Positions 26,373 to 38,696 of a DNA stretch of 64,000 nt are shown here, one piece after another. The position numbers were made by a program, and so were the translations under genes. Origin of the DNA: Cavia porcellus (Eukaryota; Chordata; Mammalia; Rodentia; Caviidae); assembly GCF_034190915.1 (NCBI RefSeq), contig NW_026947710.1, forward strand, positions 248,001 through 312,000, given 5' to 3'. The notes beneath the pieces were generated by a model that made no database searches, was not told where the DNA came from, and saw only the letters and a program-made list of their open reading frames with translations. Every line of letters starts with the position of its first letter. Position 1 is the stretch's first letter.

Positions 26373-27390
26373 CCACCCCGTGATACTTTTCTCACTCCTA
26401 CTAGTGAATGTAATGTAACACACACCCATACAATGCGCACCACCCCGTGATGTTTTTCTCACTCCTACTAGTGAATGTAATGTAACACACACACATACAA
26501 TGCGCACCACCCCGTGATGTTTTTCTCACTCCTACTAGTGAATCTAATGTAACACACACCCATACAATGCGCACCACCCCGTGATATTTTTCAGAAACAT
26601 ATCCTACATTGCCACTGCATGTTCCCTGACCTCCCCATGCTGACCACCCCCCGGTGCTTTTCTCCATACTACATTGCCACTCACTGCCTATCCTAATTCA
26701 GAGCCTCCGATTCACACCACCCCGTGATGATTTTCTCACTCCTTGCAGTGAATGTAATGTAACACACACCCATACAATGCGCACCACCCCGTTATGTTTT
26801 TCTCACTCCTACTAGTGAATGAAATGTGACACACACCCATACAATGCGCACCACCCCGTGATGTTTTTCTCACTCCTACTCGTGAATGTAATGTAACACA
26901 CACCCATACAATGCGCACCACCCCGTGATGCTTTTCTCACTCCTACTAGTGAATGTAATGTAACACACACCCATACAATGCGCACCAAGCCGTGATGTTT
27001 TTCTCACACCTACTAGTGAATGTAACACACACCCATACAATGCACACCACCCCGTGATGTTTTTCTCACTCCTACTAGTGAATGTAATGTAACACACACC
27101 CATACAATGCGCACCACCCCATAATGTTTTTCTCACTTCTACTAGTGAATCTAATGTAACACACACCCATACAATGCGCACCACCCCGTGATGTTTTTCT
27201 CACTCCTACTAGTCAATGTAATGTAACACACACAGAAACAATGCGCACTACCCCGTGATGTTTTTCTCACTCCTACTAGTGAATGTAATGTAACACACAC
27301 CCATACAATGCGCACCACCCCATGATGTTTTTCTCACTCCTACTAGTGAATCTAATGTAACACACACCCATACAATCCGCACCACCCCGC
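26373..27390 (+). repeat. Second copy of the segment at 22,050-23,070
   Basis: It matches at offset 4,323 through its B unit (26579). Differences include GAATGAAATGTGAC and a 62-bp monomer near 27020 that lost one of its two AATGT repeats. Confidence 0.78.
26579..26721 (+). repeat. B unit 23, partner of unit 19
   Basis: GATATTTTTCAG and AAACATATCC, CCCCCCGG. 10 A copies follow, one of them five bases short. Confidence 0.95.
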
Positions 27391-27529
27391 GATGTTTTTC
27401 AGAAACCTATCCTACATTGCCACTGCATGTTCCCTGACCTCCCCATGCTGACCACCCCGCGGTGCTTTTCTCCATGCTACATTGCCGCTCACTGCCTATC
27501 CTAATTCAGACCCTCCGATTCACACCACC
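27387..27529 (+). repeat. B unit 24, partner of unit 14
   Basis: It shares GCCGCTCAC with unit 14 but has the usual GTGCTTTTC. 10 A copies follow. Confidence 0.95.
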
Positions 27530-27889
27530 CCGTGATGTTTTCCTCACTCCTACTAGTGAATGTAATGTAACACACATCCATACAATGCGCACCACACCGT
27601 GATATTTTTCTCACTCCTACAAGTGAATGTAATGTAACACACACCCATACAATGCGCACCACCCCGTGATGTTTTTCTCACTCCTACTAGTGAATGTAAT
27701 GTAACACACACCCATACAATGCGCACCAACCCGTGATGATTTCTCACTCCTACTAGTGAATGTAATGTAACACACACCCATACAATACGCACCACCCCGT
27801 GATGTTTTTCTCACTCCTACTAGTGAATCTAATGTAACACACACCCATACAATGCGCACCACCCCGTGATGTTTTTCCCACTCCTACTA
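27387..27889 (+). repeat. Second copy of the segment at 18,198-18,700
   Basis: Same B variant and A order at offset 9,189. Differences include GTGCTTTTC here against GTGCTTGTC in the earlier B unit. Confidence 0.82.
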
Positions 27890-28198
27890 GTGAATGTAAT
27901 GTAACACACACCCATACAATGCGCACCACCCCGTGATGTTTTTCTCACTCCTACTAGTGAATGTGATGTAACACACACCCATACAATGCGCACCACCAGG
28001 TGATGTTTTTCTCACTCCTTCTAGTGAATGTAATGTAACACACACTCATACAATGCGCACCACCAGGTGATGTTTTTCTCACTCCTTCTAGTGAATGTAA
28101 TATAACACACACCCATACAATGCACACCACCCCGTGATGTTTTTCTCACTCCTACTAGTGAATGTAATGTAACACACACCCATACAATGCGCACCACC

Positions 28199-28341
28199 CC
28201 GCGATGTTTTTCAGAAACCTATCCTACATTGCCACTGCATGTTCTCTGAGCTCCCCATGCTGACCACCCCGCGGTGCTTTTCTCCATGCTACATTGCCAC
28301 TCACTGCCTATCCTAATTCAGACCCTCCGATTCACACCACC
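28199..28341 (+). repeat. B unit 25 (CTGAGCTCC type)
   Basis: It has a private GTTCTCTGAGC and the ACCCCGCGG form. 10 A copies follow. Confidence 0.95.
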
Positions 28342-28701
28342 CCGTGATGTTTTTCTCACTCCTACTAGTGAATGTGATGTAACACACACCCATAAAATGC
28401 GCACCACCCCGTGATGTTTTTCTCACTCCTACTAGTGAATGTAATGTAACACACACCCATAGAATGCGCACCGCCCCGTGATGTTTTTCTCACTCTTAGT
28501 ATTGAATGTAATGTAACAAACACCCATACGAAGCGCACCACCCCGTGATGTTTTTCTCACTCCTACTAGTGAATGTAATGTAACACACACCCATAGGATG
28601 CGCACCACCCCGTGATGTTTTTCTCACTCCTACTAGTGAATGTAATGTAACACACACCCATACAATGCGCACCACCCCGTGATGTTTTTCTCACTCCTAC
28701 T

Positions 28702-29400
28702 AGTGAATGTAATGTAACACACACCCAAACAATGCGCACCACCCCGTGATGTTTTTCTCACTCCTACTAGTGAATGTAATGTAACACACACCCATACAAT
28801 GCGCACCACCCCGTGATGTTTTTCTCACTCCTACTAGTGTATGTAATGTAACACACACCCATACAATGCACACCACCCCGTGATGTTTTTCTCACTCCTA
28901 CTAGTGAATCCAATGTAACACACACCCATACAATGCCCACCACCCCGTGATGTTTTTCTCACTCCTACTAGTGAATCTAATGTAACACACACCCATACAA
29001 TGCGCACCACCCCGCGCTGTTTTTCAGAAACCTATCCTACATTGCCACTGCATGTTCCCTAACCTCCCCATGCTGACAAGCCCGCGGTGCTTTTCTCCAT
29101 GCTACATTGCCACTCACTGCCTATCCTAATTCAGACCCTCCGATTCACTCCACCCCGTGATGTTTTTCTCACTCCTACTAGTGAATGTAATGTAACACAC
29201 ACCCATACAATGCGCACCAACCCGTGATGTTTTTCTCACTCCTACTAGTGAATGTAATGTAACACACACTAATACAATGCGCACCACCCCGTAATGTTTT
29301 TCTCACTCCTACTAATGAATGTAATGTAACACACACCCATACAATGCGCACCACCCCGTGATGTTTTTCTCACTGCTACTAGTGAATGTAATGTAACACA
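28702..29400 (+). repeat. Second copy of the segment at 18,700-19,400
   Basis: Same variant order around the B unit at 29012. A weaker relative of this block surrounds the B unit at 39903. Confidence 0.78.
29012..29154 (+). repeat. B unit 26, partner of unit 15
   Basis: It begins CCGCGCTG and has CCTAACCTCC, GACAAGCCC and the ACTCCA end. 10 A copies follow. Confidence 0.95.
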
Positions 29401-29823
29401 CACCCATACAATGGGCACCAACCCGTGATGATTTCTCACTCCTACTAGTGAATGTAATGTAACACACACCCATACAATACGCACCACCACGTGATGTTTT
29501 TCTCACTCCTACTAGTGAATCTAATGTAACACACACCCATACAATGCGCACCACCCCGTGATGTTTTTCCCACTCCTACTAGTGAATGTAATGTAACACA
29601 CACCCATACAATGCGCACCACCCCGTAATGTTTTTGTCACTCCTACTAGTGAATGTGATGTAACACACACCCATACAATGCGCACCACCCCGTGATGTTT
29701 TTCTCACTCCTTCTAGTGAATGTAATGTAACACACACCCATACAATGCGCACCACCCCGTGATGTTTTTCTCACTCCTACTAGTGAATGTAATGTAACAC
29801 ACACCCATACAATGCGCACCACC

Positions 29824-29966
29824 CCGCGATGTTTTTCAGAAACTTATCCTACATTGCCACTGCATGTTCCCTGAGCTCCCCATGCTGACCACCCCGCGGT
29901 GCTTTTCTCCATGCTACATTGCCACTCACTGCCTATCCTAATTCAGACCCTCCGATTCACACCACC
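29824..29966 (+). repeat. B unit 27 (CTGAGCTCC type)
   Basis: It has a private AAACTTATCC. 21 A copies follow, reaching the first B-A-B block. Confidence 0.95.
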
Positions 29967-31373
29967 CCGTGATGTTTTTCTCACTCCTACTAGTGAATGT
30001 AATGTAACACACACCCATAAAATGCGCACCACCCCGTGATGTTTTTCTCACTCCTACTAGTGAATGTAATGTAACACACACCCATACAATGCACACCACC
30101 CCGTGATGTTTTTCTCACTCCTACTAGTGAATGTAATGTAACACACACCCATAAAATGCGCACCACCCCGTGATGTTTTTCTCACTCCTACTAGTGAATG
30201 TAATGTAACACACACCCATACAATGCACACCACCCCGTGATGTTTTTCTCACTCCTACTAGTGAATGTAATGTAACACACACCCATACAATGCGAACCGC
30301 CCTGTGATGTTTTTCTCACTCCTACTAGTGAATGTAATGTAACACACACCCATAGAATGCGCACCGCATCGTGATGTTTTTCTCACTCTTAGTAGTGAAT
30401 GTAATGTAACACACACCCATACGATGCGCACCACCACGAGATGTTTTTCTCACTCCTACTAGTGAATGTAATGTAACACACACCCATACGATGCGCACCA
30501 CCCTGTGATGTTTTTCTCAGTCCTACTAGTGAATGTAATGTAACACACACCCATACGATGCGCACCACACCGTGATGTTTTTCTCACTCCTACTAGTGAA
30601 TCTAATGTAACACACACCCATACAATGCACACCACCCCGTGATGTTTTTCTCACTCCTACTAGTGAATGTAATGTAACACACACCCATACAATGTGCACC
30701 ACCCCGTGATGTTTTTCTCACTCCTACTAGTGAATGTAATGTAACACACACCCATACAATGCGCACCACCCCGTGATGTTTTTCTCACTCCTACTAGTGA
30801 ATGTAATGTAACACACACCCATACAATGCACACCACCCCGTGATGTTTTTCTCACTCCTACTAGTGAATGTAATGTAACACACACCCATACAATGTGCAC
30901 CACCCCGTGATATTTTTCTCACTCCTACTAGTGAATCTAATGTAACACACACCCATACAATACGCACCACCCCGTGATGTTTTTCTCACTCCTACTAGTG
31001 AATCTAATGTAACACACACCCATACAATGCGCACCACCCCGTGATGTTTTTCCCACTCCTACTAGTGAATGTAATGTAACACACACCCATACAATGCGCA
31101 CCACCCCGTGATGTTTTTCTCACTCCTACTAGTGAATGTGATGTAACACACACCCATACAATGCGCACCACCAGGTGATGTTTTTCTCACTCCTTCTAGT
31201 GAATGTAAGGTAACACACACCCATACAATGCGCACCACCAGGTGATGTTTTTCTCACTCCTTCTAGTGAATGTAATGTAACACACACCCATACAATGCGC
31301 ACCACCCCGTGATGTTTTTCTCACTCCTACTAGTGAATGTAATGTAACACACACCCATACAATGCGCAGCACC

Positions 31374-31516
31374 CCGCGATGTTTTTCAGAAACCTATCCT
31401 ACATTGCCACTGCATGTTCCCTGACTTCCCCATGCTGACAAGCCCGCGGTGCTTTTCTCCATGCTACATTGCCACTCACTGCCTATCCTAATTCAGACCC
31501 TCCGATTCACTCCAGC
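31374..31516 (+). repeat. B unit 28, left member of B-A-B block 1
   Basis: CTGACTTCC and GACAAGCCCGCGG, ending ACTCCAGCC. Only one A monomer (31517-31583) separates it from the next B. Confidence 0.95.
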
Positions 31517-31583
31517 CCGTGATGTTTTTCTCACTCCTACTAGTAAATGTAATGTAACACACACCCATACAATGCGCACCAGC

Positions 31584-31726
31584 CCGCGATGTTTTTCACA
31601 AACCTATCCTACATTGCCACTGCATGTTCCCTGACTTCCCCATGCTGACAAGCCCGCGGTGCTTTTCTCCAGGCTACATTGCCACTCACTGCCTATCCTA
31701 ATTCAGACCCTCCGATTCACACCACC
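31584..31726 (+). repeat. B unit 29, right member of B-A-B block 1
   Basis: TTTTTCACAAACC replaces the usual CAGAAACC, and B2 has CCAGGCTAC. Both are diagnostic of right members. 19 A copies follow. Confidence 0.95.
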
Positions 31727-32999
31727 CCGTGATGTTTTTCTCACTCCTACTAGTGAATGTAATGTAACACACACCCATAAAATGCGCACCACCCCGTGAT
31801 GTTTTTCTCACTCCTACTAGTGAATGTAATGTAACACACACCCATACAATGCACACCACCCCGTGATGTTTTTCTCACTCCTACTAGTGAATGTAATGTA
31901 ACACACACCCATAAAATGCGCACCACCCCGTGATGTTTTTCTCACTCCTACTAGTGAATGTAATGTAACACACACACATACAATGCACACCACCCCGTGA
32001 TGTTTTTCTCACTCCTACTAGTGAATGTAATGTAACACACACCCATACAATGCGAACCGCCCTGTGATGTTTTTCTCACTCCTACTAGTGAATGTAATGT
32101 AACACACACCCATAGAATGCGCACCGCACCGTGATGTTTTTCTCACTCTTAGTAGTGAATGTAATGTAACACACACCCATACGATGCGCACCACCCCGTG
32201 ATGTTTTTCTCACTCCTACTAGTGAATGTAATGTAACACACACCCATACGATGCGCACCACCCTGTGATGTTTTTCTCAGTCCTACTAGTGAATGTAATG
32301 TAACACACACCCATACGATGCGCACCACCCCGTGATGTTTTTCTCACTCCTACTAGTGAATCTAATGTAACACACACCCATACAATGCACACCACCCCGT
32401 GATGTTTTTCTCACTCCTACTAGTGAATATAATGTAACACACACCCATACAATGTGCACCACCCCGTGATGTTTTTCTCACTCCTACTAGTGAATGTAAT
32501 GTAACACACACCCATACAATGCGCACCACCCCGTGATGTTTTTCTCACTCCTACTAGTGAATGTAATGTAACACACACCCATACAATGCGCACCACCAGG
32601 TGATGTTTTTCTCACTCCTTCTAGTGAATGTAATGTAACACACACCCATACAATGCGCACCACCAGGTGATGTTTTTCTCACTCCTTCTAGTGAATGTAA
32701 TGTAACACACACCCATACAATGCGCACCACCCCGTGATGTTTTTCTCACTCCTACTAGTGAATGTGATGTAACACACACCGATACAATGCGCACCACCAG
32801 GTGATGTTTTTCTCACTCCTTCTAGTGTATGTAATGTAACACACACCCATACAATGCGCACCACCAGGTGATGTTTTTCTCACTCCTTCTAGTGAATGTA
32901 ATGTAACACACACCCATACAATGCGCACCACCCCGTGATGTTTTTCTCACTCCTACTAGTGAATGTAATGTAACACACACCCATACAATGCGCAGCACC

Positions 33000-33142
33000 C
33001 CGCGATGTTTTTCAGAAACCTATCCTACATTGCCACTGCATGTTCCCTGACTTCCCCATGCTGACAAGCCCGCGGTGCTTTTCTCCATGCTACATTGCCA
33101 CTCACTGCCTATCCTAATTCAGACCCTCCGATTCACTCCACC
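33000..33142 (+). repeat. B unit 30, left member of B-A-B block 2
   Basis: CAGAAACC and CCATGCTAC left-member form. One A monomer to the next B. Confidence 0.95.
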
Positions 33143-33209
33143 CCGTGATGTTTTTCTCACTCCTACTAGTGAATGTAATGTAACACACACCCATACAATG
33201 CGCACCAGC

Positions 33210-33352
33210 CCGCGATGTTTTTCACAAACCTATCCTACATTGCCACTGCATGTTCCCTGACTTCCCCATGCTGACAAGCCCGCGGTGCTTTTCTCCAGGC
33301 TACATTGCCACTCACTGCCTATCCTAATTCAGACCCTCCGATTCACTCCACC
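33210..33352 (+). repeat. B unit 31, right member of B-A-B block 2
   Basis: CACAAACC/CCAGGCTAC form ending ACTCCA. 22 A copies follow. Confidence 0.95.
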
Positions 33353-34826
33353 CCGTGATGTTTTTCTCACTCCTACTAGTGAATGTAATGTAACACACAC
33401 CCATACAATGCACACCACCCCGTGATGTTTTTCTCACTCCTACTAGTGAATCCAATGTAACACACACCCATACAATGCCCACCACCCCGTGATGTTTTTC
33501 TCACTCCTACTAGTGAATCTAATGTAACACACACCCATACAATGCGCACCACCCCGTGATGTTTTTCTCACTCCTACTAGTGAATGTAATGTAACACACA
33601 CCCATTCAATGCGCACCACCCCGTGATGTTTTTCTCACTCCTACTAGTGAATGTAATGTAACACACACCCATACAATGCACACCACCCCGTGATGTTTTT
33701 CTCACTCCTACTAGTGAATGTAATGTAACACACACCCATACAATGCGAACCGCCCTGTGATGTTTTTCTCACTCCTACTAGTGAATGTAATGTAACACAC
33801 ACCCATAGAATGCGCACCGCACCGTGATGTTTTTCTCACTCTTAGTAGTGAATGTAATGTAACACACACCCATACGATGCGCACCACCACGTGATGTTTT
33901 TCTCACTCCTACTAGTGAATGTAATGTAACACACACCCATACGATGCGCACCACCCTGTGATGTTTTTCTCAGTCCTACTAGTGAATGTAATGTAACACA
34001 CACCCATACGATGCGCACCACACCGTGATGTTTTTCTCACTCCTACTAGTGAATCTAATGTAACACACACCCATACAATGCACACCACCCCGTGATGTTT
34101 TTCTCACTCCTACTAGTGAATGTAATGTAACACACACCCATACAATGCGCACCACCCCGTGATGTTTTTCTCACTCCTACTAGTGAATGTAATGTAACAC
34201 ACACCCATACAATGCGCACCACCCCGTGATGTTTTTCTCACTCCTACTAGTGAATGTAATGTAACACACACCCATACAATGCACACCACCCCGTGATGTT
34301 TTTCTCACTCCTACTAGTGAATGTAATGTAACACACACCCATACAATGCGCACCACCCCGTGATATTTTTCTCACTCCTACTAGTGAATCTAATGTAACA
34401 CACACCCATACAATACGCACCACCCCGTGATGTTTTTCTCACTCCTACTAGTGAATCTAATGTAACACACACCCATACAATGCGCACCACCCCGTGATGT
34501 TTTTCCCACTCCTACTAGTGAATGTAATGTAACACACACCCATACAATGCGCACCACCCCGTGATGTTTTTCTCACTCCTACTAGTGAATGTGATGTAAC
34601 ACACACCCATACAATGCGCACCACCAGGTGATGTTTTTCTCACTCCTTCTAGTGAATGTAAGGTAACACACACCCATACAATGCGCACCACCAGGTGATG
34701 TTTTTCTCACTCCTTCTAGTGAATGTAATGTAACACACACCCATACAATGCGCACCACCCCGTGATGTTTTTCTCACTCCTACTAGTGAATGTAATGTAA
34801 CACACACCCATACAATGCGCAGCACC

Positions 34827-34969
34827 CCGCGATGTTTTTCAGAAACCTATCCTACATTGCCACTGCATGTTCCCTGACTTCCCCATGCTGACAAGCCCGC
34901 GGTGCTTTTCTCCATGCTACATTGCCACTCACTGCCTATCCTAATTCAGACCCTCCGATTCACTCCACC
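34827..34969 (+). repeat. B unit 32, left member of B-A-B block 3
   Basis: Partner of unit 28 at offset 3,453, but ending ACTCCACC. One A monomer follows. Confidence 0.95.
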
Positions 34970-35036
34970 CCGTGATGTTTTTCTCACTCCTACTAGTGAA
35001 TGTAATGTAACACACACCCATACAATGCGCACCAGC

Positions 35037-35179
35037 CCGCGATGTTTTTCACAAACCTATCCTACATTGCCACTGCATGTTCCCTGACTTCCCCATGCTG
35101 ACAAGCCCGCGGTGCTTTTCTCCAGGCTACATTGCCACTCACTGCCTATCCTAATTCAGACCCTCCGATTCACACCACC
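35037..35179 (+). repeat. B unit 33, right member of B-A-B block 3
   Basis: Partner of unit 29. 19 A copies follow. Confidence 0.95.
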
Positions 35180-36452
35180 CCGTGATGTTTTTCTCACTCC
35201 TACTAGTGAATGTAATGTAACACACACCCATAAAATGCGCACCACCCCGTGATGTTTTTCTCACTCCTACTAGTGAATGTAATGTAACACACACCCATAC
35301 AATGCACACCACCCCGTGATGTTTTTCTCACTCCTACTAGTGAATGTAATGTAACACACACCCATAAAATGCGCACCACCCCGTGATGTTTTTCTCACTC
35401 CTACTAGTGAATGTAATGTAACACACACACATACAATGCACACCACCCCGTGATGTTTTTCTCACTCCTACTAGTGAATGTAATGTAACACACACCCATA
35501 CAATGCGAACCGCCGTGTGATGTTTTTCTCACTCCTACTAGTGAATGTAATGTAACACACACCCATAGAATGCGCACCGCACCGTGATGTTTTTCTCACT
35601 CTTAGTAGTGAATGTAATGTAACACACACCCATACGATGCGCACCACCCCGTGATGTTTTTCTCACTCCTACTAGTGAATGTAATGTAACACACACCCAT
35701 ACGATGCGCACCACCCTGTGATGTTTTTCTCAGTCCTACTAGTGAATGTAATGTAACACACACCCATACGATGCGCACCACCCCGTGATGTTTTTCTCAC
35801 TCCTACTAGTGAATCTAATGTAACACACACCCATACAATGCACACCACCCCGTGATGTTTTTCTCACTCCTACTAGTGAATATAATGTAACACACACCCA
35901 TACAATGTGCACCACCCCGTGATGTTTTTCTCACTCCTACTAGTGAATGTAATGTAACACACACCCATACAATGCGCACCACCCCGTGATGTTTTTCTCA
36001 CTCCTACTAGTGAATGTAATGTAACACACACCCATACAATGCGCACCACCAGGTGATGTTTTTCTCACTCCTTCTAGTGAATGTAATGTAACACACACCT
36101 ATACAATGCGCACCACCAGGTGATGTTTTTCTCACTCCTTCTAGTGAATGTAATGTAACACACACCCATACAATGCGCACCACCCCGTGATGTTTTTCTC
36201 ACTCCTACTAGTGAATGTGATGTAACACACACCGATACAATGCGCACCACCAGGTGATGTTTTTCTCACTCCTTCTAGTGTATGTAATGTAACACACACC
36301 CATACAATGCGCACCACCAGGTGATGTTTTTCTCACTCCTTCTAGTGAATGTAATGTAACACACACCCATACAATGCGCACCACCCCGTGATGTTTTTCT
36401 CACTCCTACTAGTGAATGTAATGTAACACACACCCATACAATGCGCAGCACC

Positions 36453-36595
36453 CCGCGATGTTTTTCAGAAACCTATCCTACATTGCCACTGCATGTTCCC
36501 TGACTTCCCCATGCTGACAAGCCCGCGGTGCTTTTCTCCATGCTACATTGCCACTCACTGCCTATCCTAATTCAGACCCTCCGATTCACTCCACC
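36453..36595 (+). repeat. B unit 34, left member of B-A-B block 4
   Basis: Partner of unit 30 (offset 3,453) and of the unit at 42933 (offset 6,480). One A monomer follows. Confidence 0.95.
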
Positions 36596-36662
36596 CCGTG
36601 ATGTTTTTCTCACTCCTACTAGTGAATGTAATGTAACACACACCCATACAATGCGCACCAGC

Positions 36663-36805
36663 CCGCGATGTTTTTCACAAACCTATCCTACATTGCCACT
36701 GCATGTTCCCTGACTTCCCCATGCTGACAAGCCCGCGGTGCTTTTCTCCAGGCTACATTGCCACTCACTGCCTATCCTAATTCAGACCCTCCGATTCACT
36801 CCACC
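36663..36805 (+). repeat. B unit 35, right member of B-A-B block 4
   Basis: CACAAACC/CCAGGCTAC form. Eight A copies follow, one of them a base short. Confidence 0.95.
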
Positions 36806-37340
36806 CCGTGATGTTTTTCTCACTCCTACTAGTGAATGTAATGTAACACACACCCATACAATGCACACCACCCCGTGATGTTTTTCTCACTCCTACTAGT
36901 GAATCCAATGTAACACACACCCATACAATGCCCACCACCCCGTGATGTTTTTCTCACTCCTACTAGTGAATCTAATGTAACACACACCCATACAATGCGC
37001 ACCACCCCGTGATGTTTTTCTCACTCCTACTAGTGAATGTAATGTAACACACACCCATTCAATGCGCACCACCCGTGATGTTTTTCTCACTCCTACTAGT
37101 GAATGTAATGTAACACACACCCATAAAATGCGCACCACCCCGTGATGTTTTTCTCACTCCTACTAGTGAATGTAATGTAACACACACCCATACAATGCGC
37201 ACCACCCCGTGATGTTTTTCTCACTCCTACTAGTGAATCTAATGTAACACACACCCATACAATGCGCACCACCCCGTGATGTTTTTCTCACTCCTACTAG
37301 TGAATCTAATGTAACACACACCCATACCATGCGCACCACC

Positions 37341-37483
37341 CCGCGATGTTTTTCACAAACCTATCTTACATTGCCACTGCATGTTCCCTGACCTCCCCAT
37401 GCTGACCACCCCGCGGTGCTTTTCTCCATGCTACATTGCCACTCACTGCCTATCCTAATTCAGACCCTCCGATTCACACCACC
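37341..37483 (+). repeat. B unit 36 (CACAAACC with CTGACCTCC)
   Basis: It combines the CACAAACC start of right members with CTGACCTCC and CCGCGG of ordinary units, so it may be a recombinant. It has a private TATCTTAC. 16 A copies follow. Confidence 0.94.
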
Positions 37484-38553
37484 CCGTGATGTTTTTCTCA
37501 CTCCTACTAGTGAATGTAATGTAACACACACCCATACAATGCGCACCACCCCGTGATGTTTTTCTCACTCCTACTAGTGAATCTAATGTAACACACACCC
37601 ATACAATGCGCACCACCCCGTGATGTTTTTCTCACTCCTACTAGTGAATGTAATGTAACACACACCCATACAATGCGCACCACCCCGTGATGTTTTTCTC
37701 ACTCCTACTAGTGAATGTAATGTAACACACACCCATAAAATGCGCACCACCCCGTGATGTTTTTCTCACTCCTACTAGTGAATGTAATGTAACACACACC
37801 CATACAATGCGCACCACCCCGTGATGTTTTTCTCACTCCTTCTAGTGAATCTAATGTAACACACACCCATACAATGCGCACCACCCCGTGATGTTTTTCT
37901 CACTCCTACTAGTGAATGTAATGTAACACACACCCATACAATGCGCACCACCCCGTGATGATTTCTCACTCCTACTAGTGAATGTAATGTAACACACACC
38001 CATACAATGCGCACCACCCCGTGATGTTTTTCTCACTCCTACTAGTGAATCTAATGTAACACACACCCATACAATGCGCACCACCCCGTGATGTTTTTCT
38101 CACTCCTACTATTGAATCTAATGTAACACACACCCATACAATGCGCACCAACCCGTGATGATTTCTCACTCCTACTAGTGAATGTAATGTAACACACACC
38201 CATACAATACGCACCAACCCGTGATGTTTTTCTCACTCCTACTAGTGAATCTAATGTAACACACACCCATACAATGCGCACCACCCCGTGATGTTTTTCC
38301 CACTCCTACTAGTGAATGTGATGTAACACACACCCATACAATGCGCACCACCCCGTGATGTTTTTGTCACTCCTACTAGTGAATGTGATGTAACACACAC
38401 CCATACAATGCGTACCACCCCGTGATGTTTTTCTCACTCCTTCTAGTGAATGTAATGTAACACACACCCATACAATGCACACCACCCCGTGATGTTTTTC
38501 TTACTCCTACTAGTGAATGTAATGTAACACACACCCATACAATGCGCACCACC

Positions 38554-38696
38554 CCGCGATGTTTTTCAGAAACCTATCCTACATTGCCACTGCATGTTCC
38601 CTGAGCTCCCCATGCTGACCACCCCGCGGTGCTTTTCTCCATGGTACATTGCCACTCACTGCCTATCCTAATTCAGACCCTCCGATTCACACCACC
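38554..38696 (+). repeat. B unit 37 (CTGAGCTCC type)
   Basis: It has a private CATGGTAC in B2 and is followed by a CTGTGATG monomer. 18 A copies follow. Confidence 0.95.

Larger units (their letters stand above)
30157..33617 (+). repeat. Copy 1 of the 3,453-bp tandem duplication
   Basis: It holds four B units arranged as two B-A-B blocks (31374/31584 and 33000/33210), surrounded by ACGATG, GCGAACCGCC and CACCAGGTG monomers. Every landmark recurs 3,453 bp later. The left end is marked by ATAAAATG near 30152 against ATTCAATG near 33605. Confidence 0.88.
33618..37070 (+). repeat. Copy 2 of the 3,453-bp tandem duplication
   Basis: Four B units (34827/35037 and 36453/36663) match copy 1. The copy ends where a one-base-short CACCCGTGATG monomer near 37072 replaces CACCCCGTGATG. 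Differences from copy 1 are few: CGCATCGTG/CGCACCGTG, CACGAGATG/CACGTGATG, TCCAGCCCG/TCCACCCCG. Confidence 0.88.

Noticed and set aside
31449..31634. Plus-strand open frames of about 61-77 codons beginning in B2 (also at 33075, 34902, 36528, 43008, 57339, 58219, 63717)
   Set aside because: They follow the B-to-A junction and recur only because the repeat unit recurs. They end at the usual stops in A and show no codon bias or known domain.
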